Assembly: GCA_009192285.1 (NCBI GenBank) | Contig: CM018606.1 | Span: forward strand, 2,594,081-2,658,080 | Reading direction: 5' to 3' | Origin: Morchella semilibera | Taxonomy: Eukaryota > Ascomycota > Pezizomycetes > Pezizales > Morchellaceae | DNA: 64,000 bases | Part shown: positions 34,721 through 45,976 of the stretch, piece by piece | How the letters are laid out: the number at the start of each line of letters is the position of its first letter | How positions within the stretch are numbered: the first letter of the stretch is position 1 | Made by a program: the position numbers and the translations under genes | The notes under the pieces: model-generated | Seen by the model: only the letters and a program-made list of their open reading frames with translations | What the model was told of the DNA's origin: nothing | Databases searched by the model: none

Positions 34721-36298
34721 CTCTGATTGGATGGGTAAGGCGGACAGCCCTAATTGAGCGTTTTGAGACATCGATTACCCGCCGTACTGTGATAAACGCA
34801 TGGTACGCAGTCCCTGGTATAGGTGGAGGGGGCATACCCGTGCCTCGGTTTGGTGCCCGATTCCGGGGCTTATTCACACGCTTACCGACTTCCCGACGTG
34901 CTTGCCGGCGTGCTTCTGCGACCCTCTCCCGGGCGGCTTCCTGGGTGCTTCGGAGCTTGGCTTCTTCGGTGATTTCCCTACGTTCCCGGTAGTCTCTATC
35001 AAACCGGAGATTTTGATATCTAGAGATGATTTGATTGGCTAGAATCAGTGTAGGTGCCAAGCCCTCAATCAAAAAGCACTCTGTAGGGTAATGATAATCA
35101 ACTAGTCCCTGAATATCAAGTGCTAGGTCGGCATATCTAATTAATTGATCAATATATAGGATAATCGGCGCCGGAAGGGGGGAAGCTTGGCGTAGGTCCT
35201 GGTAGACACTGCGAATCCGCCCTAGGTGGATCGTCGTGCCGGTCTCTGACGTCCTGTAAAGCACGATATCCGAAGGAAAGACCGGTTTACCTGTCAAATT
35301 CGGTCAACATGGTTCAAAACACTAGTAAACAGAGGGTTTGACCGTCAGGGTACAGAGCAAATTGCCCACTACACGTCCGTATGGATTCCGCCCAAGCCTC
35401 CCCATGCCATAGTTCCGATGGTTGATCAACCAACTCCGCCATACCGAAGTGCATATGCTTAGTAAGCTCCTTTGATCGCAGGATAGTCTCCGTCAGGTGA
35501 ATCTGGTCGAAATGATAGACCTTTCCTGCACCTGATTGGCCAGTAGGTTGCTTATCTAAGCATAGATCAATATCTCTTTCGTATATAGGAGGTGCAGGGA
35601 GGTGCGATTGATATATATGCTGCAGGGTATCCAACTTCTTAGGAAGCTCTTCCCACGATTCACGATTATCGTAAGAAAGCTTCACCACCTCGTAGAAGGC
35701 TGAATAATCTGCCCTAGAGAGGTTAATCCTATCACACCATACGGCAAAAGCTAAGAGGAAAGCACTGAGTGGGGCGTCCTGATTTGGAAGCTTCCCAAGC
35801 CACCTTACTAAGCCCTGGGCCCGCATATAGTGCCTCCGTCCCCACCTCCGTCTCCGCCGTAATAGCCATCTCCACTTCCGCCGCCGCCGCCGCCAAACAG
35901 CGGTTTTGATCGTCCAATTGAGGCGTCCATATATCCTGGCCCTCTAGGGGCACGATATCTTCTACATATGGCTCTAATTCAGGCTCTGAATCGGGCTCAA
36001 TCTCGACGTCTGCGGGTGTATAATCAGCCTCTTCAGCCTCTCCAGCCTCTTCAACCTCCTCAACGTTCGGAAAGGGGGGGTATGCTTCTAGAAGCTGTGA
36101 ATTGTGACGCTCTAAAGCTTCCCTTCATCGACGTTGAGCTGAAGGCTCTCTCCTATGAATAGGCGTCCTTTTCGCGTTAGATAAAGCATTCTGGATATCA
36201 CGTGGGCTCATATGTGGCGATAGTCGATGAAGATGAGTGGTGGAGTTGATGAAGATGAAGATGGGTGGGAGTCGACAGAGATTTTACTAAGTCCATAT

Positions 36299-36355
36299 CC
36301 CTAACCCTTAGTGCATTTGCTTACCTCAGCAAAGCAACTGCACTAAGGGTTAGGG
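36299..36355. promoter_or_regulatory. telomere-like inverted repeat between divergent transposon genes
   Basis: 17-base arms, CCCTAACCCTTAGTGCA and its exact complement, enclose a 23-base loop that itself contains TTTGCT/AGCAAA. It lies in the only intergenic region shared by the transposase and accessory genes. The arms hold a telomere-like CCCTAACCC unit. A role as a bidirectional regulatory site, or as a binding site for the element's own protein, is speculation. Confidence 0.45.
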
Positions 36356-36631
36356 GTGAGATCTCTGCTTACCCCTCACTAGTGCCTCCTCGGCCTCCTC
36401 CACCGACTAGTGCCTCCTCCACCTCCACCACATTTAGCCTAATCATCAACTCCACCACCTTATCTGCCTAATCAGCGATGCCGCCAAATATGAGCCAATC
36501 GGAGAAGGATCCCGTTGAGATTATCGAGAGGACTATCAAAATTAGTGTATGTAGGCACCCTCTTCTCTTAGTAATCAACGGAGATTAACGATAATACATA
36601 GACTCCAAGATTCTGGCGTACACGTGATATC

Positions 36632-37895
36632 ATGGCTTTGGTTAATATGTGGGATCAGCTCGCGGGACCTACAGAGCGTCCTTCAGAGTCTCTGGAGCTT
36701 ATTCAATCGCTCATTAAGCAAGAGGAGCCTGCTAGGAAGAAGCCCAAGAAGAATGATGATTCGTTCAACACGGGAGAGCAACTCAAAATCAACATCCTGT
36801 ATAAAAACGCCAAAAAGCATATGATTCGTTACTTCACGGTGCAATCCCCGGATTCACTAATCGCGGATGTCTTTGGGGAGGATTATAAGAGCAAAGAGCC
36901 CTACAAACATGCCATAATCAGGAAACGTATGCTTAACGTGGTGTACCAAACCAAACACAGTACACTAGATTACGCTAGGAGGCACGTGGAAGCCGCCGTA
37001 CAGAAAGGGGGTAGGCCAATCAAAACTAGTCGGGATGAAGAGACGATTAGGGAGCACTTCAACACGCTATACAGCGTAGAGAATCTCTTGGCGGTTTTCT
37101 TCTGGATCGAGCCGATTATCGATTTGGGGAAGTGCCCCAAGAGAGTCCACGCCTTCCTACACAGTACGATAATCCATCCACATCCTTTTGAATATCCAGC
37201 TAATCTCCACCACAGATGCATACGCTAATCTCTGCATGTTTATGAAATTCCATATCGAGGATAAAAACTCCGCAAAATGGAATCGTGAAGCGTTAATCCT
37301 ATACTGGGATAGATTGGGCCAATCAAAGTGCTGGGATAATGTGAAGCTCGAGCACTTCATCCTAAGGGAGCCCAAAATCAAGAAGGGTAAATCTAAGATC
37401 GGGGACGAGCGTAACTACGCCCCAATGGATGTTGATACTAGATATAACGTCACCAACACACCTTACGAGATATCCTCTGATATTGATCACGATTCCGGCG
37501 GCGAAGATATCGCACCAGCCGGTGTACGCACCTCCACCAGCGTACGCACCTCCACCGGCGTACGCACCTCCACCGGCGTACGCACCTCCACCGGCGTACG
37601 CACCTCCACCGGCGTACGCACCTCCACAGGCGTACGCACCTCCGCTGCCGTACACCGCCGGAGTGCTTCTGGAAGCCTGCCCAGTGCTTCACAGCTTAGG
37701 AACGCCCCATCGTTCCCAACAAGCAACTCAAAAACGCCCCGTCGTCGTAGGGTTTTACGGCGTGAAGAGGAGCGGGATGAAGAGGAGCAAGAGCTAGAGG
37801 AGGATGGGGAGAAAGAGCTAGAGGAGGATGGGGAGAAAGAGCTAGAGGAGGATGAGGAGGTTTCTGAAGGAGGGACCGAAGAAACGCAGTACTAA
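36632..37895 (+). CDS. transposon accessory protein with hexapeptide repeats (unknown function)
   Basis: Two exons, 36632-37163 and 37216-37895, separated by a 52-nt intron (donor GTACGA, branch-like GCTAATC, acceptor ACAG). Phases agree and give 403 aa. Residues 1-250 form a charged helical domain with no family I recognise (MIRYFTVQSPDSLIADVFGE, YARRHVEAAVQKGGRP, LLAVFFWIEPIIDLGKCPKR, then NAYANLCMFMKFHIEDKN across the junction). About seven tandem copies of VRTSTG follow, then a basic patch (KTPRRRRVLRRE) and three copies of ELEEDGEK ending acidic. It is divergently oriented from the transposase, about 420 bases away, like the second genes of CACTA-type elements that bind subterminal repeats. 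Unlike the transposase it looks intact. The DNA-binding role is inference from position and composition. Confidence 0.6.
37164..37215 (+). other. intron of the accessory gene
   Basis: 52 nt, GTACGA to ACAG. Skipping it runs into a stop soon after, while splicing yields VHAFLHNAYANLC in frame. Confidence 0.7.
37520..37648 (+). repeat. 18-bp coding minisatellite
   Basis: About seven copies of CGTACGCACCTCCACCGG, nearly identical, encoding VRTSTG in the gene frame. The 18-base period keeps several other frames open on both strands, which explains overlapping long frames here. Confidence 0.85.
37791..37860 (+). repeat. 24-bp coding repeat
   Basis: Three copies of GAGCTAGAGGAGGATGGGGA plus GAAA, encoding ELEEDGEK; the last is shortened and altered. 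Confidence 0.8.
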
Positions 37896-37970
37896 TATCA
37901 TACTACACCCATACCATATCATACACGTGTCTGCGCATATCTAATATCATACTATACCCCATACTATCTA

Positions 37971-38130
37971 CCCACTATACACATCTCTACGCATATCTAA
38001 TACCATACTATACCCACTATACACATCTCTACGCATATCTAATACCATACTATACCCACTATACACATCTCTACGTATATCTAATACCATACTATACCCC
38101 ACTATACACATCTCTACGCATATTTCTCTA
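37971..38130 (+). repeat. 42-bp tandem repeat
   Basis: About four copies of a 42-base unit containing CCCACTATACACATCTCTAC, just downstream of the accessory gene. Possibly part of the subterminal region of the element. Confidence 0.75.
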
Positions 38131-38185
38131 ATATCTATTCATACTAAGCACTGTAATATATCTAATACTGGGCAAGAGTGTTTTT

Positions 38186-38420
38186 TTTTGACGACGCCTG
38201 TATACTACATATTCACTAAACACCGTGTACTAAACACCATACTATATCATACACATGTTTACGCATATCTGATACCGGGAAAGAGTGTTTTTTTGACGAC
38301 TTCTGTATACTACATCTTATTCACTAAACACCGTGTACTACTAAACACCGTGTATAAAAACCATACTATATCATACGCATGTTTACGCATATCTTATACC
38401 GGGAAAGAGTGTGAGTCATC
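38186..38420 (+). repeat. subterminal repeat array, left copy
   Basis: Two diverged units of about 110 bases, each with CACTAAACACCGTGTACTA, CATGTTTACGCATATCT and GGGAAAGAGTG followed by a T run. The same units occur inverted at 45561-45795. Confidence 0.7.
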
Positions 38421-38539
38421 GCTAGGAGTGGGTTAGGGTTTGGAAGGAGGGTGAGTCATCGCTGGGAGTGGGTTAGGGTTTGGAAAGAGGGTGAGTCATC
38501 ACTACGGCTTACTTAAGGTCATCTCTACGGCTTCATCTC

Positions 38540-38670
38540 TCTTACACCTTCCTTTTCCACTACACCTTTTCCGTTACACCACACCTTTCCCACTACACTA
38601 CACCTTTTCCACTACACCTTTTCCACTATACTACACCTTCTCCACTACACCTTCTCTACTACACCTTTAC
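38540..38670 (+). repeat. CT-rich short tandem repeat
   Basis: Imperfect 12- to 20-base copies of TTCCACTACACCTT. Confidence 0.7.
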
Positions 38671-38730
38671 TAATCTCCATGTCTATTTAGTCTCTACGAC
38701 TAAGTCGATGCTACAAACAACGTTTAAAGG

Positions 38731-39040
38731 TGGGTTACATCCCCACTTAGTCTCTTTTGGATTGATACACGCTCCGACGAGGGAGGGGGGGCAAACAGCA
38801 GTCCCTCAAATGACATCTAACGTGGGTACTATTAAACGCCGCTGTACGGGCAGCCGCGGGTACTAATACAGAGCACTGACATGTACACTGCTGGATGCGT
38901 TCCCAACCTTTGAGGCATGCGTAGTATGCGTCTGCAGATTAGTGAAAGCCTGGAGCGCGTCATTGCCTAGCAAGAGTCGTCTACGGAGCCGACACGAGTC
39001 TGAATTAGGGAATCCGTTCGAGGCTAACCTTTTTTTTTTT
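38731..39040 (+). repeat. direct repeat copy 1 with B-box-like end and T run
   Basis: Starts near GTTTAAAGGTGGGTTA and ends GTTCGAGGC (fits the pol III B-box consensus) followed by CTAACC and a run of about 14 T. Strongly similar to 39086-39513; the middle 130 bases are almost identical. Confidence 0.7.
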
Positions 39041-39085
39041 TTTAGATATATCTATATCCTACGCCCAGCCCTACCAAACTCGGAC

Positions 39086-39513
39086 GTTTAAAGGTGGGTT
39101 AACCCCCACTTAGTCTCTCGGATTCATACACGCTCCGACGAGGGGCAAACAGCAGTCCCTCAAATGATATCTAACGTGGGTACTATTAAACGCCGCTGTA
39201 CGGGCAGCCGCGGGTACTAATACAGAGCACTGACATGTACACTGCTGGATGCGTTCCCAACCCTCCGAGGCTGCGTAGTATGTATCTGTCGATTTGTGAA
39301 AAGGTTCGGGGCAGTGGGAGCCCCGGGCTGATCTGCATGCGGGCCTCCTTGCTACTCGTCCCTCCATGACGTTTCCGAACACGCCAAGTCCCCCTATTGT
39401 ATGGTATGCAATATTGGTTGTGTTCGGAAACGTCATGGAGGGACGAGTAGCAAGAGTCCGCAGAATGACACGAATCTGAATTAGAGAGTCCGTTCGAGGC
39501 TAAGGTTTTTTTA
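39086..39513 (+). repeat. direct repeat copy 2, carrying a hairpin insertion
   Basis: Second copy of the 38731-39040 unit, again ending GTTCGAGGC and a T run. About 105 bases of perfect foldback sequence are inserted near its 3' end. Confidence 0.7.
39349..39453. mobile_element. foldback insertion with perfect 34-bp arms
   Basis: TTGCTACTCGTCCCTCCATG begins the left arm (39349-39382); the right arm (39420-39453) is its exact complement, with a 37-base loop. It is absent from the sister repeat, so it is a discrete insertion. Confidence 0.75.
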
Positions 39514-39653
39514 GATATCCTACTCGAAACTATCACTGAATCAAGCACCGCAGCGAATCAAGCAGGTACGGCACCCTAGCCTAGCAAAAGACGCGTGATT
39601 GGAAAGAGCTCGTTTTACTTGGTATTCGATATGCATAGTCATGTGTATAATAC

Positions 39654-40251
39654 TGTTACGGAGCAACACGGAGTCAACAGACAAGAGGGCCGAGGTACAC
39701 AACCTAGGCAGGAACGAGGACGAAGACGAGAGACGAGGACGGGGTAACTTATCCGAGGAGCAGGGTTGTAGGGCAGAGGGTCCAGATGGCCTCTCTGACG
39801 AAGACGTGGATGCGTAGGTACCAGTAGACGATACGGACTACGGTCATGGACTATGGACGGAGCGAGGCAAAGCGAGACGAAGTGAGACGAGACGAGACAA
39901 GACGAGACGAGACGAGGCGAAGCGAGATACTATGGGAGACCCAAGGGGGTCTTGGCAGAGACTATGGTTATGACGTAGTATATTCAGAACTAAAGACACA
40001 AGATAGAACGAAACCTAAACCGTAGGGTTGACAACAGGAAGAACACGTAAGGAAAAAAAGAGAAAGAAAAGAACAAAGGGAAGATCCGTAGCAACGTATA
40101 TATACCCCTCCTAATCCCTGTACAGTCATGACTCATAACATCGTGTAACAGAAACCCATAGAAACCCCAAGAACCCAAAAGAAAACACCGCAACCAAAAA
40201 CCCATTCCTGAATATCCTCCTCTTCTGCGAACTCCGTGGTACGCCGTGATA
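39654..40251 (-). repeat. LTR (3' LTR of the minus-strand element)
   Basis: 598 bases, TGTTACGG to CGTGATA as read on the plus strand, nearly identical to 44963-45560. Contains GACGA/GCGAA short repeats. Confidence 0.9.
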
Positions 40252-43200
40252 GATTAGGCCCTCCTTCTGGCCTAACTCCTGGTAGGCCTAGGCTTTCGTG
40301 GATAACTATCATGAAAATCTTTGACTAAATCGGGGGCATGCTCCAAGTCCTCGGGGGGTTGCCAAGAGGGTTCATCATAACCTAAATACCGAACCAAATA
40401 CTCCAGCCTTCTGTAACGCCTACGGGAATCCAAAACCTGTTCCACCTCCCACTCCTGTTCGCCTTCGATTTCTATTGCCGGAGGTGGAGACTGTAGCTGA
40501 TTGGGGACGGGGTTGTTGGGCGCAAGAGACAAAAGAGACACATGAAATACCGGATGAATCTTCATAGAGGCCGGGAGGTCGAGCTCATAAGCGTAGGGGC
40601 TAACCATTCGCTTAATAACATAGGGACCAATACGTTTCCAATCAAGTTTCTTCGAAAGGGCGCTTGGTCTCAATATTCCGAGTGGAGAGAAAAACTTCGT
40701 CTCCGACGGCATACCTAGGAGCGGGGGTTCTATTCCGATTCGCTGCGTCCTCATGGATCTTCTGGACTCGGGCCATCTCGTTCCGAAGGTACTCATAGAC
40801 TTGTGCCATCGTCCTAGCCATACCATTGGCCTGGTCCTCATTGGTGGTCTTCCCATGTTGTAACGGAGCAAAAGACATACGGGGGGTCCTTCCATAATTA
40901 GCCTGAAACGGAGACATCTTGGTGGTTTCGGAAACGTGGTTATTTGTCGCAAATTCTGCCATAGGAAGGTACTGAGTCCAATCGTCCTGCTGATAGGAAA
41001 CATAGGCGCGGAGGTACTGTTCTATAATAGCATTAATCCTCTCGGTTTGCCCATCTGTCTGTGAATGAAACGCGGTACTATAGCGGGGGGCAATCTCAAG
41101 GCGGGAGCATAAGGCTTTCCAAAATTTGGCCGTAAACTGTGTGCCACGATCCGAGACAATAGTTTCCGGAAGTCCATGGAGTTTCCAAACCGAATCAAGA
41201 TACATGGTAGCCACATCCCTAGCATTCGCTTCTTCGATACAAGGTATAAAGTGGCGCATTTTTGTCAGACGGTCCACTACCACCAGGATTGCATTGCAGC
41301 CATTGCTAAGGGGGAATCCAGTAACAAAGTCCATGGATACGTCGGTCCAAGGGCCCTTGGGTACCGATAGTGGACGAAGGACACCTTGGAGTGCATTGCG
41401 AGACATTTTGCTGCGGGAGCACACATGGCAATTCATCACATAGCGATCGACATATTTCCGCATGTTAGGCCAATAATAATTGCGGCTAAGAAGTTCGAGG
41501 GTCTTGGCACGGCCCGGGTGTCCGGCAGAAGGCTTATCATGATGGTCCTGCAATAAACGAAGCTGAAGATCATTGAACTCGGGGACATAAATCGCTTGAC
41601 GATACAGGAGGAACCCGTCCTCCGTTTCCGTACATTCGGCAAGAGAAATCTTCTTCGATTGTTTGGTGCCATTGCGAAGCATTGTAAGAACTTGATCAGG
41701 AAAACTATCTTCTTGGTAAGCTTGGATCAACAACTCCCTCACGGTAGGCATTCCTTCAGCGGGTTCATTTGTCAAAGAACCCGCCAACAAACTTAGCTTA
41801 ATTCCTGCTTCCAGATTCTCCTGCTTCAATATCACTTGCGACTGGTGCGTCAACCGTTCGTCCCCTTCCTTTGGTAAATCTCTTGACCTTCTGGTAAGTG
41901 CATCCAGCTTTCCCCCTTGTTTCCCTGGTCTAAATTGAATAACGAAATTAAATCGAGACAGAAATTCAGCCCATCGTGTTTGGCGGCGATTCAGCAACTT
42001 GGTAGACATAAAGTATTCCAAATTCCTATGGTCACTCAATACCTTAACAGGGTACCGGGATCCCTCCAAATGTGGACGCCATTCTTCAAAACATCTAATC
42101 ACTGCCAACAATTCCTTGTCGTAAATCTCATAATTGCATTCGGCTGGGGAATGTTTTTTGGAGAAAAATGCCACTGGATGCAAGATTCCATCGTCACCGT
42201 ACTGGGACATAATGCCCGCGGAGACATAGTCAGAGGCATCGGTTTCCACAATGACTTCTTTTTCAAAGTCGAAGTGGGCTAGAATCGGGGCCGAGGTAAA
42301 TGCATTCTTGAGCTTTTGAAACGCTTCTTCTGCCTTTAGAAACCATTCGAACTTTACGTTTTTCTTGGTCAACGCGGTAAGCGGGGCAACAACTCGAGAG
42401 TACGCATAAATAAATCGCCGATAAAAATTTGCAAACCCTAGAAATTCCTGAACTTCCCGAAGTCTAGTAGGAGTTTCCCAATCCTTAATTGTCGATACCT
42501 TGCTGGGGTCCATCTGAATACTTTCGGGGGTGACAATAAGCCCGAGGTACTTAGTCTGCTGAACATAAAACTGGCATTTTTCCGGCTTAAGGTGAACACC
42601 ATGAATTTGAAACACCTTCAGGATTTCCCGAACATGTTGCTTATGATCTTCCAGGGTCTCGGAATAAATTAATACATCGTCAAGGTAAGCCGTAGCAAAG
42701 TCATCCAAAAAGGGGCGCAGGAGGTCATTAATCCAATGTTGGAATGCGGCGGGGGCATTAGTCAGTCCGAAGGGCATGACATTATACTCAAAATGACCAT
42801 AGCGGGTCCTAAAGGCGGTCTTCCATTCGTCTCCTTCCTGAATCCTAATTTGATGATATCCCCAACGAAGATCCAGCTTGGTATAATATTTTGCCTTAGA
42901 TAGGCGTGACAGGGTCTCGGGGATCAGAGGCAGCGGATGTCGATTCTTGACCGTGATCTCATTAAGCTTCCGATAATCAACGCACAACCGAAGGGAGCCG
43001 TCGGACTTCTTAACAAACAGAACTGGGGCACCAGCGGGAGATTCCGAGTAGCGAATAAACCCCTTCGAGAGATTCTCCGTAATATAGTCCCTCAGAGCTT
43101 GGAGTTCCAACCGAGACATACCATAGAGGGGACCGAACGGGGGTGTCTTGCCATCTTGTAGGACTATTTTCAAATCATGAGGATGGTGTGGAGGCAAAGC

Positions 43201-44962
43201 AGCGGCATCAGATTCCTTGAACAAGGATATAAATTCCTGAAGTTCCGTAGGTACATGGGCCAAAGGGTCGGAGACTTGTTTCCCAGCAAGAACCTCATCA
43301 ATAGCACGGATCGACGCACAGAAGAGTTTATTCTGCTGGCGTCGAGCAAGTCCTAGAAAGGGAACAGCTCCGATGGCCGCAATCTGAATGGCCGGGGCGT
43401 CCGGGAACGAAACCGAGATTCCTTTTACCGTAACCGGAGCATGAGAGCGAGAACAGTTCTGAACGCATAAGTCAGAGTCAAAGATGATCTTATTCGTCTT
43501 TGGTCTGATAGCCAGATCGTGATGCCTCATCCAAGGAATACCCATTACTAGTGGGTAGTGTCCTAACTTCGTAACGAAAAACGGAGCCAATTCCTGATGT
43601 CCATTCATATTCAGGGAGAGCTTAACCATATGCGTAATTTTCCCTGACTCCACCAGCCTGCCGTCGATTACCTCGAGCAAGCGTGACGTCTTCAGGGGGA
43701 CCGGAACAAGACCATGCTGCAAAACAAACCCTTGGTCAACGAAAGCATAGCCCGAAGCGCCTGTATCTATCAGAGCATGGGTAGCAATAGGGACGGCGGT
43801 ATCTTGGGCAACGGAGCAGGGGACAACAAGAGATTCCTCAGACATTCTGTCTTCGGAAACGGCGGCAGCGGAAAGAACAAAGATGGGTGGCGGGACTAGC
43901 CCCCCTGGTTTGCCAATGTTTACCAAAGGGGCTGACCTTTTAACGCCGGCTTGGGGGTCACCTGCTCAACTGGTGTCTTTCTCCAGTTGTCGAGGGAACG
44001 GGGATCCTGGGTGCTGGGGGCGAGGTAACGAGACTTCGGGGTCTGGGCGGCGGGGCGAGATGGCTTCTTGGTAACATTAGGGGCGACAAGAGATAGGCGG
44101 CAGCGAAGGTCAGCAATAGTGGCATCCGCGTCAGCAAGGGCTTCCTGGTGCAGGGCCAAACGGTAGCGGAACTCCTCCTTCTCAGCTATAAGGGAGGCCA
44201 CTTCTCCTTGGAGATCCTGGGTAGCCTCCACTGATTCTTCCTGGGCCTCGCACATGCGGGACCAGAGGTCAGCAACCTTTCCTTCGGCTGCATCGAGTTC
44301 CAATTCGAGGTTCTCAATAACCTCGTCGTGGGCCGTACATACGGCTGGTTCTTCGAAGACAGAGACGGCGACATCGACGGGGGCGGTCAAGGCGGCGAGA
44401 GCTTCTGCGATAAGGGTGTGGGCCTCAGTTACCTCATACCCGAAATCCTCCTCAACAGGGCCAAAGGTTTCCAAGAACTCGGCGAGTCTCTCGGTCAGGG
44501 TGCGTGGGACGGGAACATCAAGGGGGCGGCCAATGGTGTGCTGAGCGAGGGCGGGGTCCCTGAGGCCACGAATGATAGCTTCAGAGTCGTGGGCCGGGCA
44601 GGAGTCGTCGGTGGTGGGGGCTCCAATATGGAGCTTGCCCGGAGCAGGTTGGGTAAAGGTAGCCTTTGCCCAGTGGGCATCGGTGCGTTTGAGGCCGTGG
44701 GCGAGGGCGTACTGGCGGAGACGGTGAACGTGGGGGTCTGACCCGAGGCGGTTGCCGAGGTCGAACCAATAGGCCTGGGGAACGAGAGCAAGGTGACAGT
44801 ACCCCTTCCTTTCTGGAAAAAAGCACTCGAGGGGGCCGGGGGAAAAGAAGACAGGGTTGGGGCAGTCCCCCATGGGGACATCCCAACTAAGGTCAGTCAT
44901 TATGACCGGAGCGGGGCGAGACGAGGGCGTTGTGTAGGTCGGCGAAGGGGACGTGTTCTTAG

Positions 44963-45560
44963 TGTTACGGAGCAACACGGAGTCAACAGACAAGAGGGCC
45001 GAGGTACACAACCTAGGCAGGAACGAGGACGAAGACGAGAGACGAGGACGGGGTAACTTATCCGAGGAGCAGGGTTGTAGGGCAGAGGGTCCAGATGGCC
45101 TCTCTGACGAAGACGTGGATGCGTAGGTACCAGTAGACGATACGGACTACGGTCATGGACTATGGACGGAGCGAGGCAAAGCGAGACGAAGTGAGACGAG
45201 ACGAGACAAGACGAGACGAGACGAGGCGAAGCGAGATACTATGGGAGACCCAAGGGGGTCTTGGCAGAGACTATGGTTATGACGTAGTATATTCAGAACT
45301 AAAGACACAAGATAGAACGAAACCTAAACCGTAGGGTTGACAACAGGAAGAACACGTAAGGAAAAAAAGAGAAAGAAAAGAACAAAGGGAAGATCCGTAG
45401 CAACGTATATATACCCCTCCTAATCCCTGTACAGTCATGACTCATAACATCGTGTAACAGAAACCCATAGAAACCCCAAGAACCCAAAAGAAAACACCGC
45501 AACCAAAAACCCATTCCTGAATATCCTCCTCTTCTGCGAACTCCGAGGTACGCCGTGATA
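44963..45560 (-). repeat. LTR (5' LTR of the minus-strand element)
   Basis: Partner of 39654-40251, same length and one visible difference. It would carry the element's promoter. Confidence 0.9.
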
Positions 45561-45795
45561 GATACAGTATGGTGTTTATACAGGGTGTTTATACACGGTG
45601 TTTATACACGGTGTTTATACACGGTGTTTATACACGGTGTTTAGTACACAGTGGTGTTTAGTAGATAAAATATAGTATATAGAAGTCATCAAAAAAACAC
45701 TCTTTCTCCGTATCAGAAATGCGTAAACATGTGTATGATAGAGTATGGTGTTTATATATGGTGTTTAGTACACGGTGTTTAGTGAATAAGATGTG
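45561..45795 (-). repeat. subterminal repeat array, right inverted copy
   Basis: Reverse-complement copies of the 38186-38420 units, with an expanded run of ACACGGTGTTTAT (five to six short copies at 45580-45640). It abuts the right LTR of the Ty3 element. Confidence 0.7.
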
Positions 45796-45976
45796 AGTTT
45801 TCAATAATCTTATTTATTGACCCACGCTCCCCCCCCTAAACAGCCTTAATTAAGCCGGATCGGGCACTAAAAAGCTACCAAATATCAGGCATATTACCTA
45901 ATCAGGGTAAATTAAGGCGTATTTTGCATAAAAGAGATATATAAGGTCTTTATTAGCTCTAGGTCGCTAACTAAGC

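Larger units (their letters stand above)
31882..36213 (-). pseudogene. Tnp2/Plavaka-like transposase gene, decayed and interrupted by a solo LTR
   Basis: The minus strand carries, in order: an acidic N-terminal region (about 36213-35830); a segment with FYEVVKLSYDNRESWEELPK and SIRTCSGQFALYPDG; a probable 53-nt intron; then KPVFPSDIVLYRTSETG, a coiled Arg-rich stretch and RLTHPIRVS. After the solo LTR follow MTFIDGFGLYRNMYRSLTG, the 552-codon frame 33908-32250 (FPLTLGPHGSELADVL, LGDMPQQNDCAGF, YGCRSCR, a large catalytic domain, HVGLHYEIYCRQYGTLWN), and a C-terminal portion ending at 31882. The order matches Plavaka-type elements of the CACTA-related Tnp2 superfamily. A roughly 50-base tandem duplication (32217-32310) shifts the C-terminal frame into a stop at 32250. 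At least one further frame change occurs in the N-terminal part near 35830. The gene cannot be expressed whole as it stands. Confidence 0.65.
39654..45560 (-). mobile_element. Ty3/gypsy LTR retrotransposon (chromovirus-like), very young
   Basis: A full-length fossil copy of 5.9 kb on the minus strand, nested in the large DNA transposon. Both LTRs are 598 bases (39654-40251 and 44963-45560) and differ at one position that I can see, so the insertion is very recent. Flanking bases agree at four of five positions (AATAC and GATAC). Parts in element order: a coiled-coil-rich gag-like region (about 43920-44900), then protease, reverse transcriptase, RNase H and integrase (about 43926-40642), then a chromodomain near the integrase C-terminus (about 40330-40480). 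A purine-rich stretch precedes the 3' LTR. It looks nearly whole, with about one break. Confidence 0.9.

Noticed and set aside
37520-37648. Possible CRISPR-like array
   Set aside because: Contiguous 18-bp units without spacers in a eukaryotic coding region.
37362-37797. Several overlapping frames (YAPPPA, RRWRCV, EVRTPV repeats)
   Set aside because: Caused by the 18-bp minisatellite, whose period keeps other frames open.
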